A DNA stretch of 64,000 bases from Olsenella_K absiana (GTDB taxonomy: Bacteria > Actinomycetota > Coriobacteriia > Coriobacteriales > Atopobiaceae): positions 77,979-141,978 of the forward strand of contig NZ_JAZGJQ010000005.1 of assembly GCF_036408855.1 (NCBI RefSeq). Reading direction: 5' to 3'. Within the stretch, counting starts at the first letter, position 1, and every line of letters starts with the position of its first letter. Below the pieces are notes generated by a model, which was not told the DNA's origin, searched no databases, and was given only the letters and a program-made list of their open reading frames with translations. The translations under genes and the position numbers were made by a program. This document shows, piece after piece, positions 7,814 to 16,726 of this stretch.

Positions 7814-8227
7814 ATGATCGACCTCGTTCTCTTCGCGGGTCGCATCCTCCTCGTCGTCGTCCTGTACCTCTTCCTGTACGCCGCGATGCGCACGGGCATC
7901 GGCCTCGTGCGCGGCCAGCGCCGCGACGCGGCGATCTGGTCGGTCGACGTCGAGAAGGGCTCGCGCCAGCTGCGCGGCCTGCACGTCGACATCCTCGGCC
8001 CCGTCGTCATCGGGCGCGCGCCCTCTTCGGACATCGTCATCGACGAGCCGTTCGTCTCGGCCACCCACGCCCGCTTCACCCTGCAGGGCCCGGCGCTCGT
8101 CCTCGAGGACCTCGGCTCCACCAACGGCACCCTGGTGAACGGGCACGGCATCACCCAGCCCGTCACCCTCCGCGAGGGCGACGAGGTCCAGGTAGGCGAC
8201 ACCATCATGCGAGTGAGCCGCCGATGA
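7814..8227 (+). CDS. fhaB: FhaB/FipA-like membrane-anchored FHA protein
   Basis: The 137-residue protein has an N-terminal membrane helix (about residues 2-24, LVLFAGRILLVVVLYLFLYA). A cytoplasmic FHA domain follows, with IGRAPSSD, EPFVSATHARF and DLGSTNGTLVNG as phosphothreonine-binding motifs. It lies one base after fhaA and overlaps the phosphatase gene by four bases. Size and order match mycobacterial fhaB (fipA), a cell-division protein that is a kinase substrate or reader. Confidence 0.9.
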   Translation: MIDLVLFAGRILLVVVLYLFLYAAMRTGIGLVRGQRRDAAIWSVDVEKGSRQLRGLHVDILGPVVIGRAPSSDIVIDEPFVSATHARFTLQGPALVLEDLGSTNGTLVNGHGITQPVTLREGDEVQVGDTIMRVSRR

Positions 8228-9591
8228 GCGACGACGCACCCACCCTCGACGAGGAGCAGTCGGCCGAGCCGGTCAACGCCCCGGGAAGAAACGAGATGCC
8301 GGTGGTCAACCGCGCGGGCGCCTCGACCTCCACGGGTTGCTCCGACGCCCTCTCCTGGGGGGCGCGCTCGGACGTGGGCCTCGTGCGCGGCCAGAACGAG
8401 GACTCCTTCCTCGTGCGCGCGCCGCTGTTCTGCGTGTGCGACGGCATGGGCGGCCACGCGGCGGGCGAGGTCGCGAGCAAGATCGCGGTCGACACGATCG
8501 GGGCCATGGCGCCCGAGCACGCCGACGACATCGCGCTCGGCGCCGCCGTGGAGTCGGCCAACGCCGCCGTCCTCATGAGCGCGGACCGGGGTCAGGGCAA
8601 GCCCGGCATGGGCTCCACCGCCACCTGCGTCATCATCGAGAAGAACAAGATGGCGATCGCCCACGTCGGCGACTCGCGCGTCTACCTCCTGCACGCGGGC
8701 ACCCTCGTACGCCTGACGCACGACCACTCCTACGTGGAGGAGCTCGTGGACGCCGGTGAGATAACGGCCGACGAGGCGCGCACGCACCCGTCGCGCTCGA
8801 TCATCACCCGCGCGCTCGGCTCGGACCCGGACATGTACGCGGACCACTTCCTGCTCGACGTGACCGCGGGCGACCGCGTCGTGATCTGCTCCGACGGCCT
8901 CTCGAGCATGGTGGCCGACAAGGACCTCGAGTCCGTGGCCATCTCCAGCGTGACGCCCCAGGCCGCCGCCGACAACCTCGTCTCCGCCGCCCTCACGGCG
9001 GGCGGCCACGACAACGTCACCGTCGTGGTCGTCGACGTCCTCGACGACGGGCTCGCCGAGGTCCATCGCAAGATCCGTCGCAGGAGCGTCGCCGTGTGGG
9101 TCGCGATTGCCCTCGTGGCGCTCGCGACGATCGCCGGGGGCATCGGGGCCATCATCCGCAACGACTGGTACGTCGGGGACAACGGCGGCACGGTCGGCGT
9201 GTACCGAGGCATCAACGACGAGCTGTTCGGCATCTCGCTCAACGAGCTCGTCGAGACCTCGTCGGTCGAGGTGAGCGACCTGCCCGTCGCCATCCAAGAC
9301 CAGCTCAAGGGCGGCATTCACGTCTCCTCCGAGCAGGAGGCGCACGTGACCGTCGAGCGCTACCGCGACCAGATCGACCAGGAGAAGACCAAGGCGGCCC
9401 AGGCGGCCGCCGAGACGCAGAGCGCCTCCGGCTCCGCGGGCGCCCAGACCGCGGGCGCCGGGGACACCCCGTCGGCCCCGGCAGAGGACGGCTCGGCGAC
9501 GCCGGCGGAGGCAGCGCAGACGGCGGAGGGGCAGGCGGTCGCGAAGGCCGACACCCAGAGCGGGGCAGAGGACCAGACGGAGGGCAGGTGA
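8224..9591 (+). CDS. pstP: PP2C-family Ser/Thr phosphatase (PstP type), membrane-anchored
   Basis: The 455-residue protein has a PP2C catalytic domain at about residues 40-280. Its metal-binding motifs are SDVGLVRGQNEDSF, CDGMGGHAAGE, SDGLSS and GGHDNVT. A membrane helix at about 290-315 (VAVWVAIALVALATIAGGIG) follows, then an extracytoplasmic segment ending in a low-complexity Ala/Gly/Glu tail. It should reverse phosphorylation by the two kinases of the operon. The start overlaps the fhaB stop (ATGA) and it ends five bases before the fusion gene, so it belongs to one transcript. Confidence 0.93.
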   Translation: MSDDAPTLDEEQSAEPVNAPGRNEMPVVNRAGASTSTGCSDALSWGARSDVGLVRGQNEDSFLVRAPLFCVCDGMGGHAAGEVASKIAVDTIGAMAPEHADDIALGAAVESANAAVLMSADRGQGKPGMGSTATCVIIEKNKMAIAHVGDSRVYLLHAGTLVRLTHDHSYVEELVDAGEITADEARTHPSRSIITRALGSDPDMYADHFLLDVTAGDRVVICSDGLSSMVADKDLESVAISSVTPQAAADNLVSAALTAGGHDNVTVVVVDVLDDGLAEVHRKIRRRSVAVWVAIALVALATIAGGIGAIIRNDWYVGDNGGTVGVYRGINDELFGISLNELVETSSVEVSDLPVAIQDQLKGGIHVSSEQEAHVTVERYRDQIDQEKTKAAQAAAETQSASGSAGAQTAGAGDTPSAPAEDGSATPAEAAQTAEGQAVAKADTQSGAEDQTEGR

Positions 9592-9595
9592 TCAC

Positions 9596-12436
9596 ATGGC
9601 GAGGACGATAGCAACGAGGAGGAACACCGAGCTTCTCCTGCTCTGCGCGGGGGCCATCCCCGTCGTGCTCCTCTATGCGATGTACGTGGCCAACACGCAG
9701 ACGCCGCTCAGCTTCCATACGCTCGCGGTGCCGCTCGGCCTGTTCGCGGCCTTCGCCGTGGCCCACGTCGCCATCCGCTTCCTCGCCCCCGGCGCGGACC
9801 CGGTCATCCTGCCCGTCACCTTCGTACTCTCTGGCATCGGCATCGCCTTCGTCACCCGCCTCGCGCCGGACGACGCCATCCGCCAAGTGATGTGGCTCTT
9901 CGTCTCCGTGGGCGCCATGGTAGCGACCCTCGTCGCGGTAAAGAGCCTCGACGACCTCGCACGCTACAAGTACACGATGGGTGCGGCGGGCGTGGCGCTG
10001 CTCGTCCTGCCCATGCTCGTCGGCACGGAGCGCGGCGGCTCGAGGCTCTGGATCACCTTCGGGTCCTTCTCCTTCCAGCCGGGCGAGATCGCCAAGATCC
10101 TCATCATCCTGTTCCTCGCGGCGTACTTCGCCGAGAACCGCGAGCTGCTCTCGGCCTCCACCCGCCACTTCGGGCCCCTCGCGCTTCCGCGGCCGCGCAT
10201 GCTCGCGCCCCTCTTCGTGATGTGGGGCATCAGCCTGCTCGTCGTCATCTTCGAGCGCGACCTCGGCAGCGCCCTGCTCTTCTTCACGTTCTTCATCGTG
10301 ATGCTCTACGCCGCGACCGGACGGACGAGCTACGTCCTCGTCTTCCTCGTCCTTCTGGCCGTGGGCGGCGTCTTCTGCTACCACACCTTCGGCCACGTCC
10401 AGAACCGCGTCGCCATCTGGCTCGACCCCTTCGGCAACCCCGACGGCGGCTACCAGCTCATCCAGTCGCTCTACTCCCTGGCCGACGGCGACCTCATCGG
10501 CTCCGGGATCGGCAAGGGGCTGCCCACCCTCATCCCCGTCGTCGCCTCCGACTTCATCTTCTCTGCCATCGGCGAGGAGATGGGCCTGCTCGGCGCCTCG
10601 GCGGTCATCATGGGCTACATGATCTTCTCGGTCCGCGGCTTCGCCACGGCCGCCCGCGCCAAGTCCGACGTCTCGGCCTTCACGGCCATCGGCCTGACCT
10701 GCGCGATCGCCTTCCAGGCCTTCCTGATCATCGGCGGCACCACGCGGCTGCTGCCCCTCACGGGCGTCACCCTGCCCTTCATGAGCCAGGGCGGCAGCTC
10801 CCTCCTCGCGAGCTTCATCATCGTCGGCCTGCTCCTGCGCGCAGGCGACGAGGGCACGGGCCGCAGCGCGGAGATCGCCTCCGGCACGACCGCGCGTGTG
10901 GCGCCGGGTGCCGCGAGCAGGGTCTCTGCCGTCGCGCGCGGCTCGCACGTCCGCGGCAGCTTCGGCCTCGACACCCCCGAGTCCGGCGTCCTCGGCCGAG
11001 TCGCCCTCGGCAACCGCCTGACCAGGCTCATCACGATCTTCACCGTCCTCTTCGCCCTGCTCATCGCCAACCTCACCTACATCCAGGTGATCGAGGCTCA
11101 CGACATCCAGGAGATGCCGGGCAACAACCACACCATCAGGAAGACCGCCTACGTCCAGCGTGGCGCGATCATCACCTCCGACGGCCAGACCCTCGCGGAG
11201 AGCCTGGCGCGCGCGGACGGCACGTACGCCCGCAGCTACCCACACGGCTCGGTCGCGGCGCACACGGTGGGCTACATCTCCACCCAGTACGGCGCCACCG
11301 GCATCGAGATGAGCATGAACGACACGCTCTCGGGCAACTCCAACTACTCCACCTGGTCCGGCGCCCTGAACTCGCTGGCTGGCGTCAGGAACGCGGGCTC
11401 CTCCGTCGTCCTGACGATCAACTACCAGATGCAGCTGGCGGCCGAGGACGCGCTCAGCGGCTACCAGGGCGCGATCGTGGTCATGAACCCCCAGACGGGC
11501 GCGGTCCTGGCGAAGGCCTCCAACCCGACCTACGCCCTCGACGACATCGACTCGGCGATAAACTCGTCGGGCTCCGCCCTGCTCGACCGCACCACCCAGC
11601 TCTACACGCCCGGCTCGACGTTCAAGGTGATCACCCTCGCCGCGGCGATCGACTCGGGCGCTGCCTCGCTCGACAGCACCTACTCCGCGCCCTCGTCTCT
11701 CGACGTTGACGGCCGCGCCGTTACGAACGACCGGGACGCGAGCTACGGCGAGATCACCCTGCGCGAGGCGCTGGCCTACTCGGCCAACACCGTCTTCGGC
11801 CAGGTCGGCACCCAGGTCGGGCCGGAGACCCTCGTCCGCTACGCCAAGGCCTTCGGCTACGGCACCGCGCTCGGCCAGGACTTCTCCTGCAGCGCGTCGC
11901 TCATGCCCAACCCCTCCGAGATGACCAGCTGGGAGACCGCGTGGGCGGCCTGTGGCCAGCCCGTGGGCGAGCACCAGAGCCCGGCCGGCCCGCAGACGAC
12001 GGTCATGCAGAACGCCGTGATGGCCTCCGCCATCGCAAACAACGGCATCGTGATGAACCCCTACGTCGTCGACCACATCCTCTCCCCCGAGGGCGTGACC
12101 ACCTCGACCACGAGCCCCAAGTCCCTCGGCCAGGCCGTCTCCTCCGAGACTGCGGCCAAGGTCAAGGAGGGCATGCGCGAGGTCGTCACCTCCGGCACCG
12201 GCACCGCCGCTCGCGTCAACGGATACGAGGTCGCCGGCAAGACCGGAACCGCCCAGGTGGGCAGCAATTCCATCAACTCCCTCTTCGTGGGCTTCGCGCC
12301 GTACGATAGTCCGACCCTCGCCATCTCGATCTGCATCGAGGGCAACGGGCAGGACGTCACGGGGGTCGCGACCCGCGTCGCCGGCAGGGTGCTCGCGCAG
12401 TGCCTCGCCGTGCAGTCCGCGGGGGCGGCCTCGTGA
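9596..12436 (+). CDS. Natural fusion of SEDS glycosyltransferase (RodA/FtsW) and class B penicillin-binding protein (PbpA)
   Basis: One uninterrupted 946-codon frame encodes both halves of a peptidoglycan synthase. Residues 1-415 form a SEDS protein with about ten membrane helices and the essential Asp in ERDLGSALL (D222). Residues 416-475 are a polar, probably cytoplasmic linker. A further membrane helix at about 478-500 (LITIFTVLFALLIANLTYIQ) carries the chain outside to a PbpA-like transpeptidase. The penicillin-binding motifs are S674-x-x-K677 (GSTFK), S729-A-N731 and K882-T-G-T-A. In most actinobacteria rodA and pbpA are separate adjacent genes at exactly this position. The topology is consistent: an even helix count, a cytoplasmic linker, then one crossing. 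No frameshift is needed. Confidence 0.95.
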   Translation: MARTIATRRNTELLLLCAGAIPVVLLYAMYVANTQTPLSFHTLAVPLGLFAAFAVAHVAIRFLAPGADPVILPVTFVLSGIGIAFVTRLAPDDAIRQVMWLFVSVGAMVATLVAVKSLDDLARYKYTMGAAGVALLVLPMLVGTERGGSRLWITFGSFSFQPGEIAKILIILFLAAYFAENRELLSASTRHFGPLALPRPRMLAPLFVMWGISLLVVIFERDLGSALLFFTFFIVMLYAATGRTSYVLVFLVLLAVGGVFCYHTFGHVQNRVAIWLDPFGNPDGGYQLIQSLYSLADGDLIGSGIGKGLPTLIPVVASDFIFSAIGEEMGLLGASAVIMGYMIFSVRGFATAARAKSDVSAFTAIGLTCAIAFQAFLIIGGTTRLLPLTGVTLPFMSQGGSSLLASFIIVGLLLRAGDEGTGRSAEIASGTTARVAPGAASRVSAVARGSHVRGSFGLDTPESGVLGRVALGNRLTRLITIFTVLFALLIANLTYIQVIEAHDIQEMPGNNHTIRKTAYVQRGAIITSDGQTLAESLARADGTYARSYPHGSVAAHTVGYISTQYGATGIEMSMNDTLSGNSNYSTWSGALNSLAGVRNAGSSVVLTINYQMQLAAEDALSGYQGAIVVMNPQTGAVLAKASNPTYALDDIDSAINSSGSALLDRTTQLYTPGSTFKVITLAAAIDSGAASLDSTYSAPSSLDVDGRAVTNDRDASYGEITLREALAYSANTVFGQVGTQVGPETLVRYAKAFGYGTALGQDFSCSASLMPNPSEMTSWETAWAACGQPVGEHQSPAGPQTTVMQNAVMASAIANNGIVMNPYVVDHILSPEGVTTSTTSPKSLGQAVSSETAAKVKEGMREVVTSGTGTAARVNGYEVAGKTGTAQVGSNSINSLFVGFAPYDSPTLAISICIEGNGQDVTGVATRVAGRVLAQCLAVQSAGAAS

Positions 12437-12580
12437 TCTTGCGGCGCGGGGAGGCGGCTCGGCCGCAGGAGCCTCCCTGGGGAGCCGCGCGTAGCGGTCA
12501 GGTGGGACGCCGGCACAAGCCGAGCGCCGTCAGGGTCGGTACCTTGCGTGGGGGTTCCACGCTGTCGATAGGAGCAGTGG

Positions 12581-14599
12581 ATGCCTAGTAGAGTTCTCGG
12601 TGGCCGTTACATAGTGCAGGACAAGATCGGCACCGGCGGCATGGCGATCGTCTATCGCGGTCTCGACAAGGTCCTGGGGAGGACCGTCGCCATCAAGACG
12701 ATGCTCCCCCAGTATGCCGCCGACCCCTCGTTCGCAGCGCGCTTCAAGCAGGAGGCGCAGGCGGCGGCCGCCCTCCAGAGCCCCTACATCGTCTCCGTCT
12801 ACGACTGGGGCAAGGACGGCGACACCTACTACATCATCATGGAGTACCTGCGCGGCACCGACCTCAAGAGTGGCATCCGCAAGCACGGCGCCCTCGACTG
12901 CCGCAAGGTCGCGCAGATCGGCTCGCAGATAGCCCAGGCGCTCTCCGTGGCGCACCGCCACGACATCATCCACCGCGACATCAAGCCGCAGAACATCATG
13001 GTGCAGCCGGACGGCAACATCAAGGTGATGGACTTCGGCATCGCGCGGGCCAAGAACAGCCACCTGACCACGGACAACTCCGTGCTCGGCACGGCGCACT
13101 ACGTCTCGCCCGAGCAGACCCAGGGCAAGGAGCTCGGTCCCACGACCGACCTCTACTCCCTCGGCATCGTGATGTACGAGGCAGCGACCGGCCGAGTGCC
13201 CTTCGACGGAGACGACGCGATCACCGTCGCCCTCAAGCAGGTCAACGAGCAGCCCAAGCCCCCCAGCCAGATCAACCCCAACGTGGACGCCGCGCTCGAA
13301 TCGATCATCCTCAAGTGCATGCAGAAGAACCCCGCCGACCGCTTCCAGACGGCCGACGAGCTCTACCACGCGCTGCGCGACTACCTCGCAGGCAGGCTCC
13401 AGGCGGTCACCACGGCGACGATCAGCCCCATGGTGACCAACCCCATCCCGCGCGCCAACCGCGTGCAGCCCATCGGCGGAGACACCTCACAGCTCGGCCG
13501 CACGCGCAATCCCTCCGCCACGAGCAGCCAGCGCTTCCGCCAGCAGTCCGCGACGGAGCTCGAGGCCCAGCGCAAGCACAGGCGGCACCGTAACATCGCC
13601 ATCGCCCTCGTCGTTTGCGCCCTTATCGCCGCGCTCGCGGCCGCGGCCTGGGCGCTCTCGCACCCGGCGACCCGCTCGGTCCCCAACCTCATCGGTCTCA
13701 GCAAGGACCAGGCCATCCAGCAGATCGACGCCACCAACTACTTCACGAGCGGCACCGTGAAGGAGGAGTACTCCAGCACGGTCGGTCAGGGCCTGGTCAT
13801 CGACCAGGACCCCGACGCCGGCAACGACGCCCCCGAAGGCACCCAGATCAACCTCGTCATCTCCAAGGGCAAGGAGCCCGCGCAGGACGTGACGGTGCCC
13901 GACCTCACCAACATGACGCCCTCCGCGGCCGAGGCGGCGCTCAAGAAGCTCAACCTCGTGGCCTCTGCCGGCGACTCCGTCTACTCCGACTCTGTCGAGA
14001 CGGGCAACGTCGCCCAGCAGAGCCCCGCCCCCGGCACCACCGTCAAGGCGGGCGACACGGTCACCTACCAGCTCTCCAAGGGCACCGAGTCCGTCGACGT
14101 CCCCTCCGTCGTGGGCATGAGCGAGCAGAACGCCCGCTCCGCGCTCGAGAACGCGGGCTTCTCCGTGGTCGTCTCCTCCGACTACAGCGACAAGTACAAG
14201 GAGGGCGTGGTCTCCTACCAGAGCGTCACGGGCAAGGCGACCAAGGGCTCGGAGGTCGACATCACCGTCTCGCTCGGCGCCGCCCAGGTTGAGGTGCCCG
14301 ACGTAGTCGGCCTCGACGAGTCCACCGCCACCACGCGCCTCAAGAGCGCGGGATTCTCCGTCTCCTCGAGCACCGTCTCGAGCAGCAAGGCGGCGGGCAC
14401 GGTCGTCTGGCAGTCCTCCACGGGCACCGCCAGCAAGGGAGCCTCGATCACCATCGGGGTCTCCTCCGGGACGAGCTCCACCACGGGCGGCGGATCCAAC
14501 TCCGGTGCCGGTACCGGCACCGGCACCGGCACGGGTACGGACAGCGGCACGGGGACGGGCACTGGCACGGGGACCGGAACGGACACCGGCACGAACTAG
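12581..14599 (+). CDS. pknB: Ser/Thr protein kinase PknB with four PASTA domains
   Basis: The protein has 672 residues. The cytoplasmic kinase domain (about 8-275) has the Gly loop IGTGGMAIV, K39, the catalytic HRDIKPQN with Asp133, DFG at 151-153, and an activation loop with two adjacent Thr (HLTTDN). A juxtamembrane segment precedes one membrane helix (about 336-358). Four extracellular PASTA repeats follow, each starting VPxLxG or VPxVxG (from about 365, 432, 500 and 567), which bind muropeptides or lipid II. The C-terminus is a Gly-Thr repeat tail. It closes the operon, 144 bases after the fusion gene, as in mycobacteria, and probably couples wall status to phosphorylation of the FHA and synthase proteins. 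Confidence 0.96.
   Translation: MPSRVLGGRYIVQDKIGTGGMAIVYRGLDKVLGRTVAIKTMLPQYAADPSFAARFKQEAQAAAALQSPYIVSVYDWGKDGDTYYIIMEYLRGTDLKSGIRKHGALDCRKVAQIGSQIAQALSVAHRHDIIHRDIKPQNIMVQPDGNIKVMDFGIARAKNSHLTTDNSVLGTAHYVSPEQTQGKELGPTTDLYSLGIVMYEAATGRVPFDGDDAITVALKQVNEQPKPPSQINPNVDAALESIILKCMQKNPADRFQTADELYHALRDYLAGRLQAVTTATISPMVTNPIPRANRVQPIGGDTSQLGRTRNPSATSSQRFRQQSATELEAQRKHRRHRNIAIALVVCALIAALAAAAWALSHPATRSVPNLIGLSKDQAIQQIDATNYFTSGTVKEEYSSTVGQGLVIDQDPDAGNDAPEGTQINLVISKGKEPAQDVTVPDLTNMTPSAAEAALKKLNLVASAGDSVYSDSVETGNVAQQSPAPGTTVKAGDTVTYQLSKGTESVDVPSVVGMSEQNARSALENAGFSVVVSSDYSDKYKEGVVSYQSVTGKATKGSEVDITVSLGAAQVEVPDVVGLDESTATTRLKSAGFSVSSSTVSSSKAAGTVVWQSSTGTASKGASITIGVSSGTSSTTGGGSNSGAGTGTGTGTGTDSGTGTGTGTGTGTDTGTN
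14500..14596 (+). repeat. In-frame Gly-Thr hexamer repeat at the 3' end of pknB
   Basis: Tandem six-base units (GGCACC, GGCACG, GGTACC and similar) encode alternating Gly-Thr with occasional Asp and Ser. Units are a multiple of three, so changes in copy number would alter the tail length without shifting frame. It follows the last PASTA repeat and is outside the cell. Confidence 0.8.
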
Positions 14600-14650
14600 C
14601 CGGTGGGTCCGAGACGGGCCCATGGCCGCCGGTACGCACGAACCACCCTG

Positions 14651-14690
14651 GAGGGGCGCAGGACCATGGGTCCCGCGCCCCTCTTCTTCA
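14651..14690 (+). terminator. Terminator after pknB
   Basis: GAGGGGCGC (14651-14659) pairs with GCGCCCCTC (14675-14683), and the stem extends inward through GGACC/GGTCC after one mismatch. TTCTTC follows. Confidence 0.75.
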
Positions 14691-14798
14691 AGGGTCGCGC
14701 GGCCCTCGCTGCGCAGCTCTCGCTGCGCGGCTCTCGCCACAGGGCGCCCGCCGGGTCCTGCCTCCCCGATGGTCGAGGCGGACTCACGGCGGCATACG

Positions 14799-14832
14799 AA
14801 AGCAGGCCGGGCGCACCTTGCGTCCGGCCTGC
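14799..14832 (-). terminator. Terminator of tRNA-Arg(CCT)
   Basis: GCAGGCCGG (14802-14810) and CCGGCCTGC (14824-14832) form a nine-pair stem, followed on the minus strand by TTTCG. Confidence 0.65.
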
Positions 14833-14841
14833 TGCATTCTC

Positions 14842-14917
14842 TGGTGCCCCCGCGCGGATTCGAACCACGGACACCTGGTTTAGGAAACCAGTGCTCTATC
14901 CCCTGAGCTACGGAGGC
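14842..14917 (-). tRNA. tRNA-Arg (anticodon CCT)
   Basis: Acceptor GCCTCCG pairs with CGGGGGC (one T-G wobble). The anticodon arm CTGGT-TTCCTAA-ACCAG gives CCT, reading AGG. The T-arm is CGTGG-TTCGAAT-CCGCG. CCA is encoded (complement of 14842-14844). Confidence 0.96.
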
Positions 14918-14980
14918 GGGCAAGCCCATATTGTAGCACCTGCCGCGCCGGTTTTGGCGGCGCGGCAGAGATTGCCCGAC

Positions 14981-15742
14981 TTACTTCTTTGCCTTGTCGG
15001 ACTTGGCGTCCTTCTCGGCCTCATCCGCTGCGTCGGCGCCGGTCGCCTGCTTCTTGCCAAAGCGAGACTTGGAGCGCTTGGCGGCCTTCTGGGAGCTGCG
15101 AGCGGCCTCCTCGGCCATCTTCTTCCTGCGGAGATCGTCGACCGTGCCGTTGAGCTTCTTGAGGCTCATGCCGGATGCGGCGGCGTCGGCCTGCTTGCGC
15201 AGGGGACGGATCTTGCGGAAGTCGTAGATGAAGCCCGCGATGATCGCGACATAGGAGAAGACGATGAGGATGAGCGACGCCAGGCCGAGGTTGGTCCTCA
15301 CGTCCGCGGCGGCAGCGGGGTCGGCGATGTTGGTCACGAAGGTGAGGATCAGGGCCGCGAAGCCGGTGCCAAGCAGGATCCACCAGGTACGGCGGTACTT
15401 AAGGTAGTCCGGGTTCTGGTTGAGGATGGCGTCGGAGACCGTGAAGCGCTTGTCGTTGAGCTCCTGCTCGCGGCGGCGCTCGGCCTTCTTCTCCTCCTTG
15501 GTCTTAGGCTCGCTCGTACCCTTCTTGCTCTTAGTCCTGCCGGAGGCGTCGACCACGCGGACGCCGGCGGCGGCCTCGCGGGCGGGCTTGGCGCGCGAGA
15601 CGGACCTCTTGCTGAAGCCGCCCCTCTCGCCCTCGTCCTTCTCGGCGTCCTCCGCGGGCTTCTCTTCCTTGTCCTTGCGGGAGAGGACGCCGTTGGCGCC
15701 GACCTCCTCGCGTGCTCCCTGGATGGTGTCGCGCAGTGACAT
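14981..15742 (-). CDS. Two-helix membrane protein with charged tails, function unknown
   Basis: The 253-residue protein has a long Lys/Glu/Arg-rich N-terminal region (1-145), two hydrophobic helices (about 149-170, TWWILLGTGFAALILTFV, and 180-203, LASLILIVFSYVAIIAGFI), and a basic, coiled-coil-like C-terminus ending KSDKAKK. I do not recognise the family. The start overlaps the purC stop by one base (TAATG), so it is translated in the same operon. Both termini are probably cytoplasmic. A longer upstream frame exists but lies over purC in another frame and should be ignored. Confidence 0.75.
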   Translation of the reverse strand: MSLRDTIQGAREEVGANGVLSRKDKEEKPAEDAEKDEGERGGFSKRSVSRAKPAREAAAGVRVVDASGRTKSKKGTSEPKTKEEKKAERRREQELNDKRFTVSDAILNQNPDYLKYRRTWWILLGTGFAALILTFVTNIADPAAAADVRTNLGLASLILIVFSYVAIIAGFIYDFRKIRPLRKQADAAASGMSLKKLNGTVDDLRRKKMAEEAARSSQKAAKRSKSRFGKKQATGADAADEAEKDAKSDKAKK

Positions 15743-16626
15743 TAGACTTCCTTCGCCGGCTTGAATTCCTCGCCCGTGATGATCTGGTAGGCCTCCTGAT
15801 AACGCCTCGAGGTGCCCTCGATGACCTCCTGGGGCAGGTGGGGCGGCTCGCCCTGCATGTCCCAGTTGGCCTTGAGCCAGTCGCGGACGTACTGCTTGTC
15901 GTAGCTCGGCTGGACGTGCCCCTCGGAGTAGCCCTCGGAGGGCCAGAAGCGGCTCGAGTCGGGCGTCAGGCACTCGTCGATGATGGAGAACTGCCCGTCG
16001 ATGAAGCCGAACTCGAACTTGGTGTCAGCGATGATGATGCCGCGTGTGGAGGCGTACTCGGAGGCAGCCTTGTAGATGCCGAGGGAGGCGTCGCGGAGCT
16101 TGGTGGCGGTGTCTTCGCCCACCAGCTCGGCGCAGCGCTCGAAGGAGATGTTCTCGTCGTGGTCGCCCAGCGCGGCCTTGGTCGAGGGGGTGAAGATCGG
16201 CTCGGGGAGCTTCGAGGCCTCCACCAGGCCGGCGGGCAGCTTGATGCCACAAACGGTGCCGTCCTGGTCGTAGGTCTTCTTGCCGGAGCCGGTGAGGTAG
16301 CCGCGCACGATCGCCTCGATGGGGACGGTCTGCGCCTTCTTCACGAGCATCGAGCGGCCGGCGAGGTAGTCGGCGTACTTCTGGAACTCGGCGGGATAGT
16401 CCCTCACGTCGGTCGAGATGACGTGGTTGGGGATGAGGTCCTTGAACTTCTCGAACCAGAACGCGGAGATGCGCGTCAAGATCTCACCCTTGTAGGGGAT
16501 CTCGTCAGGCAGGATGAAGTCGAAGGCGCTCAGGCGGTCGCTCGCGACCATGAGCAGGCTGTCCCCGCAGTCGTAGATGTCACGGACCTTGCCGTGAGAA
16601 TCGGGACGTGCCTCGATTTTTGACAT
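15742..16626 (-). CDS. purC: Phosphoribosylaminoimidazole-succinocarboxamide synthase (SAICAR synthetase)
   Basis: The 294-residue enzyme joins CAIR and aspartate with ATP in step eight of de novo purine synthesis. Recognisable segments are the N-terminal GKVRDIYDCGDSLLMVASDR ATP-binding region, SAFDFILPDEIPYKG, the IVRGYLTGSGKK motif, and the C-terminal FIDGQFSIIDE...PDSSRFWP substrate region. An AAGGGG ribosome-binding site precedes the ATG. purB lies about 4 kb upstream on the same strand, with the two-component pair and a lipoprotein between them. The purine genes are therefore near each other but not contiguous. Confidence 0.96.
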   Translation of the reverse strand: MSKIEARPDSHGKVRDIYDCGDSLLMVASDRLSAFDFILPDEIPYKGEILTRISAFWFEKFKDLIPNHVISTDVRDYPAEFQKYADYLAGRSMLVKKAQTVPIEAIVRGYLTGSGKKTYDQDGTVCGIKLPAGLVEASKLPEPIFTPSTKAALGDHDENISFERCAELVGEDTATKLRDASLGIYKAASEYASTRGIIIADTKFEFGFIDGQFSIIDECLTPDSSRFWPSEGYSEGHVQPSYDKQYVRDWLKANWDMQGEPPHLPQEVIEGTSRRYQEAYQIITGEEFKPAKEV

Positions 16627-16726
16627 AGCTACCCCTTCCTAGGACACAGACGCCATAGATTGTAGTAGATGTGCCCGCGAAGGCGACGCTCAGCCGCGAC
16701 CAACAGGGATTCCATGCAGAGGGGCC

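Noticed and set aside
6757..9345. 862-codon minus-strand frame antisense to fhaA-fhaB-pstP
   Set aside because: Composition (Val/Asp/Arg/Gly-rich, many His) is that of an antisense shadow, and the plus strand encodes recognised domains throughout.
9305..12076. 923-codon minus-strand frame antisense to the SEDS-PBP gene
   Set aside because: Antisense shadow caused by high third-position GC. No domain or start signal.
14981..15973. Longer form of the two-helix membrane protein starting inside purC
   Set aside because: The extra 77 residues are an out-of-frame reading of purC. The ATG at 15742 overlaps the purC stop in the typical coupled manner.
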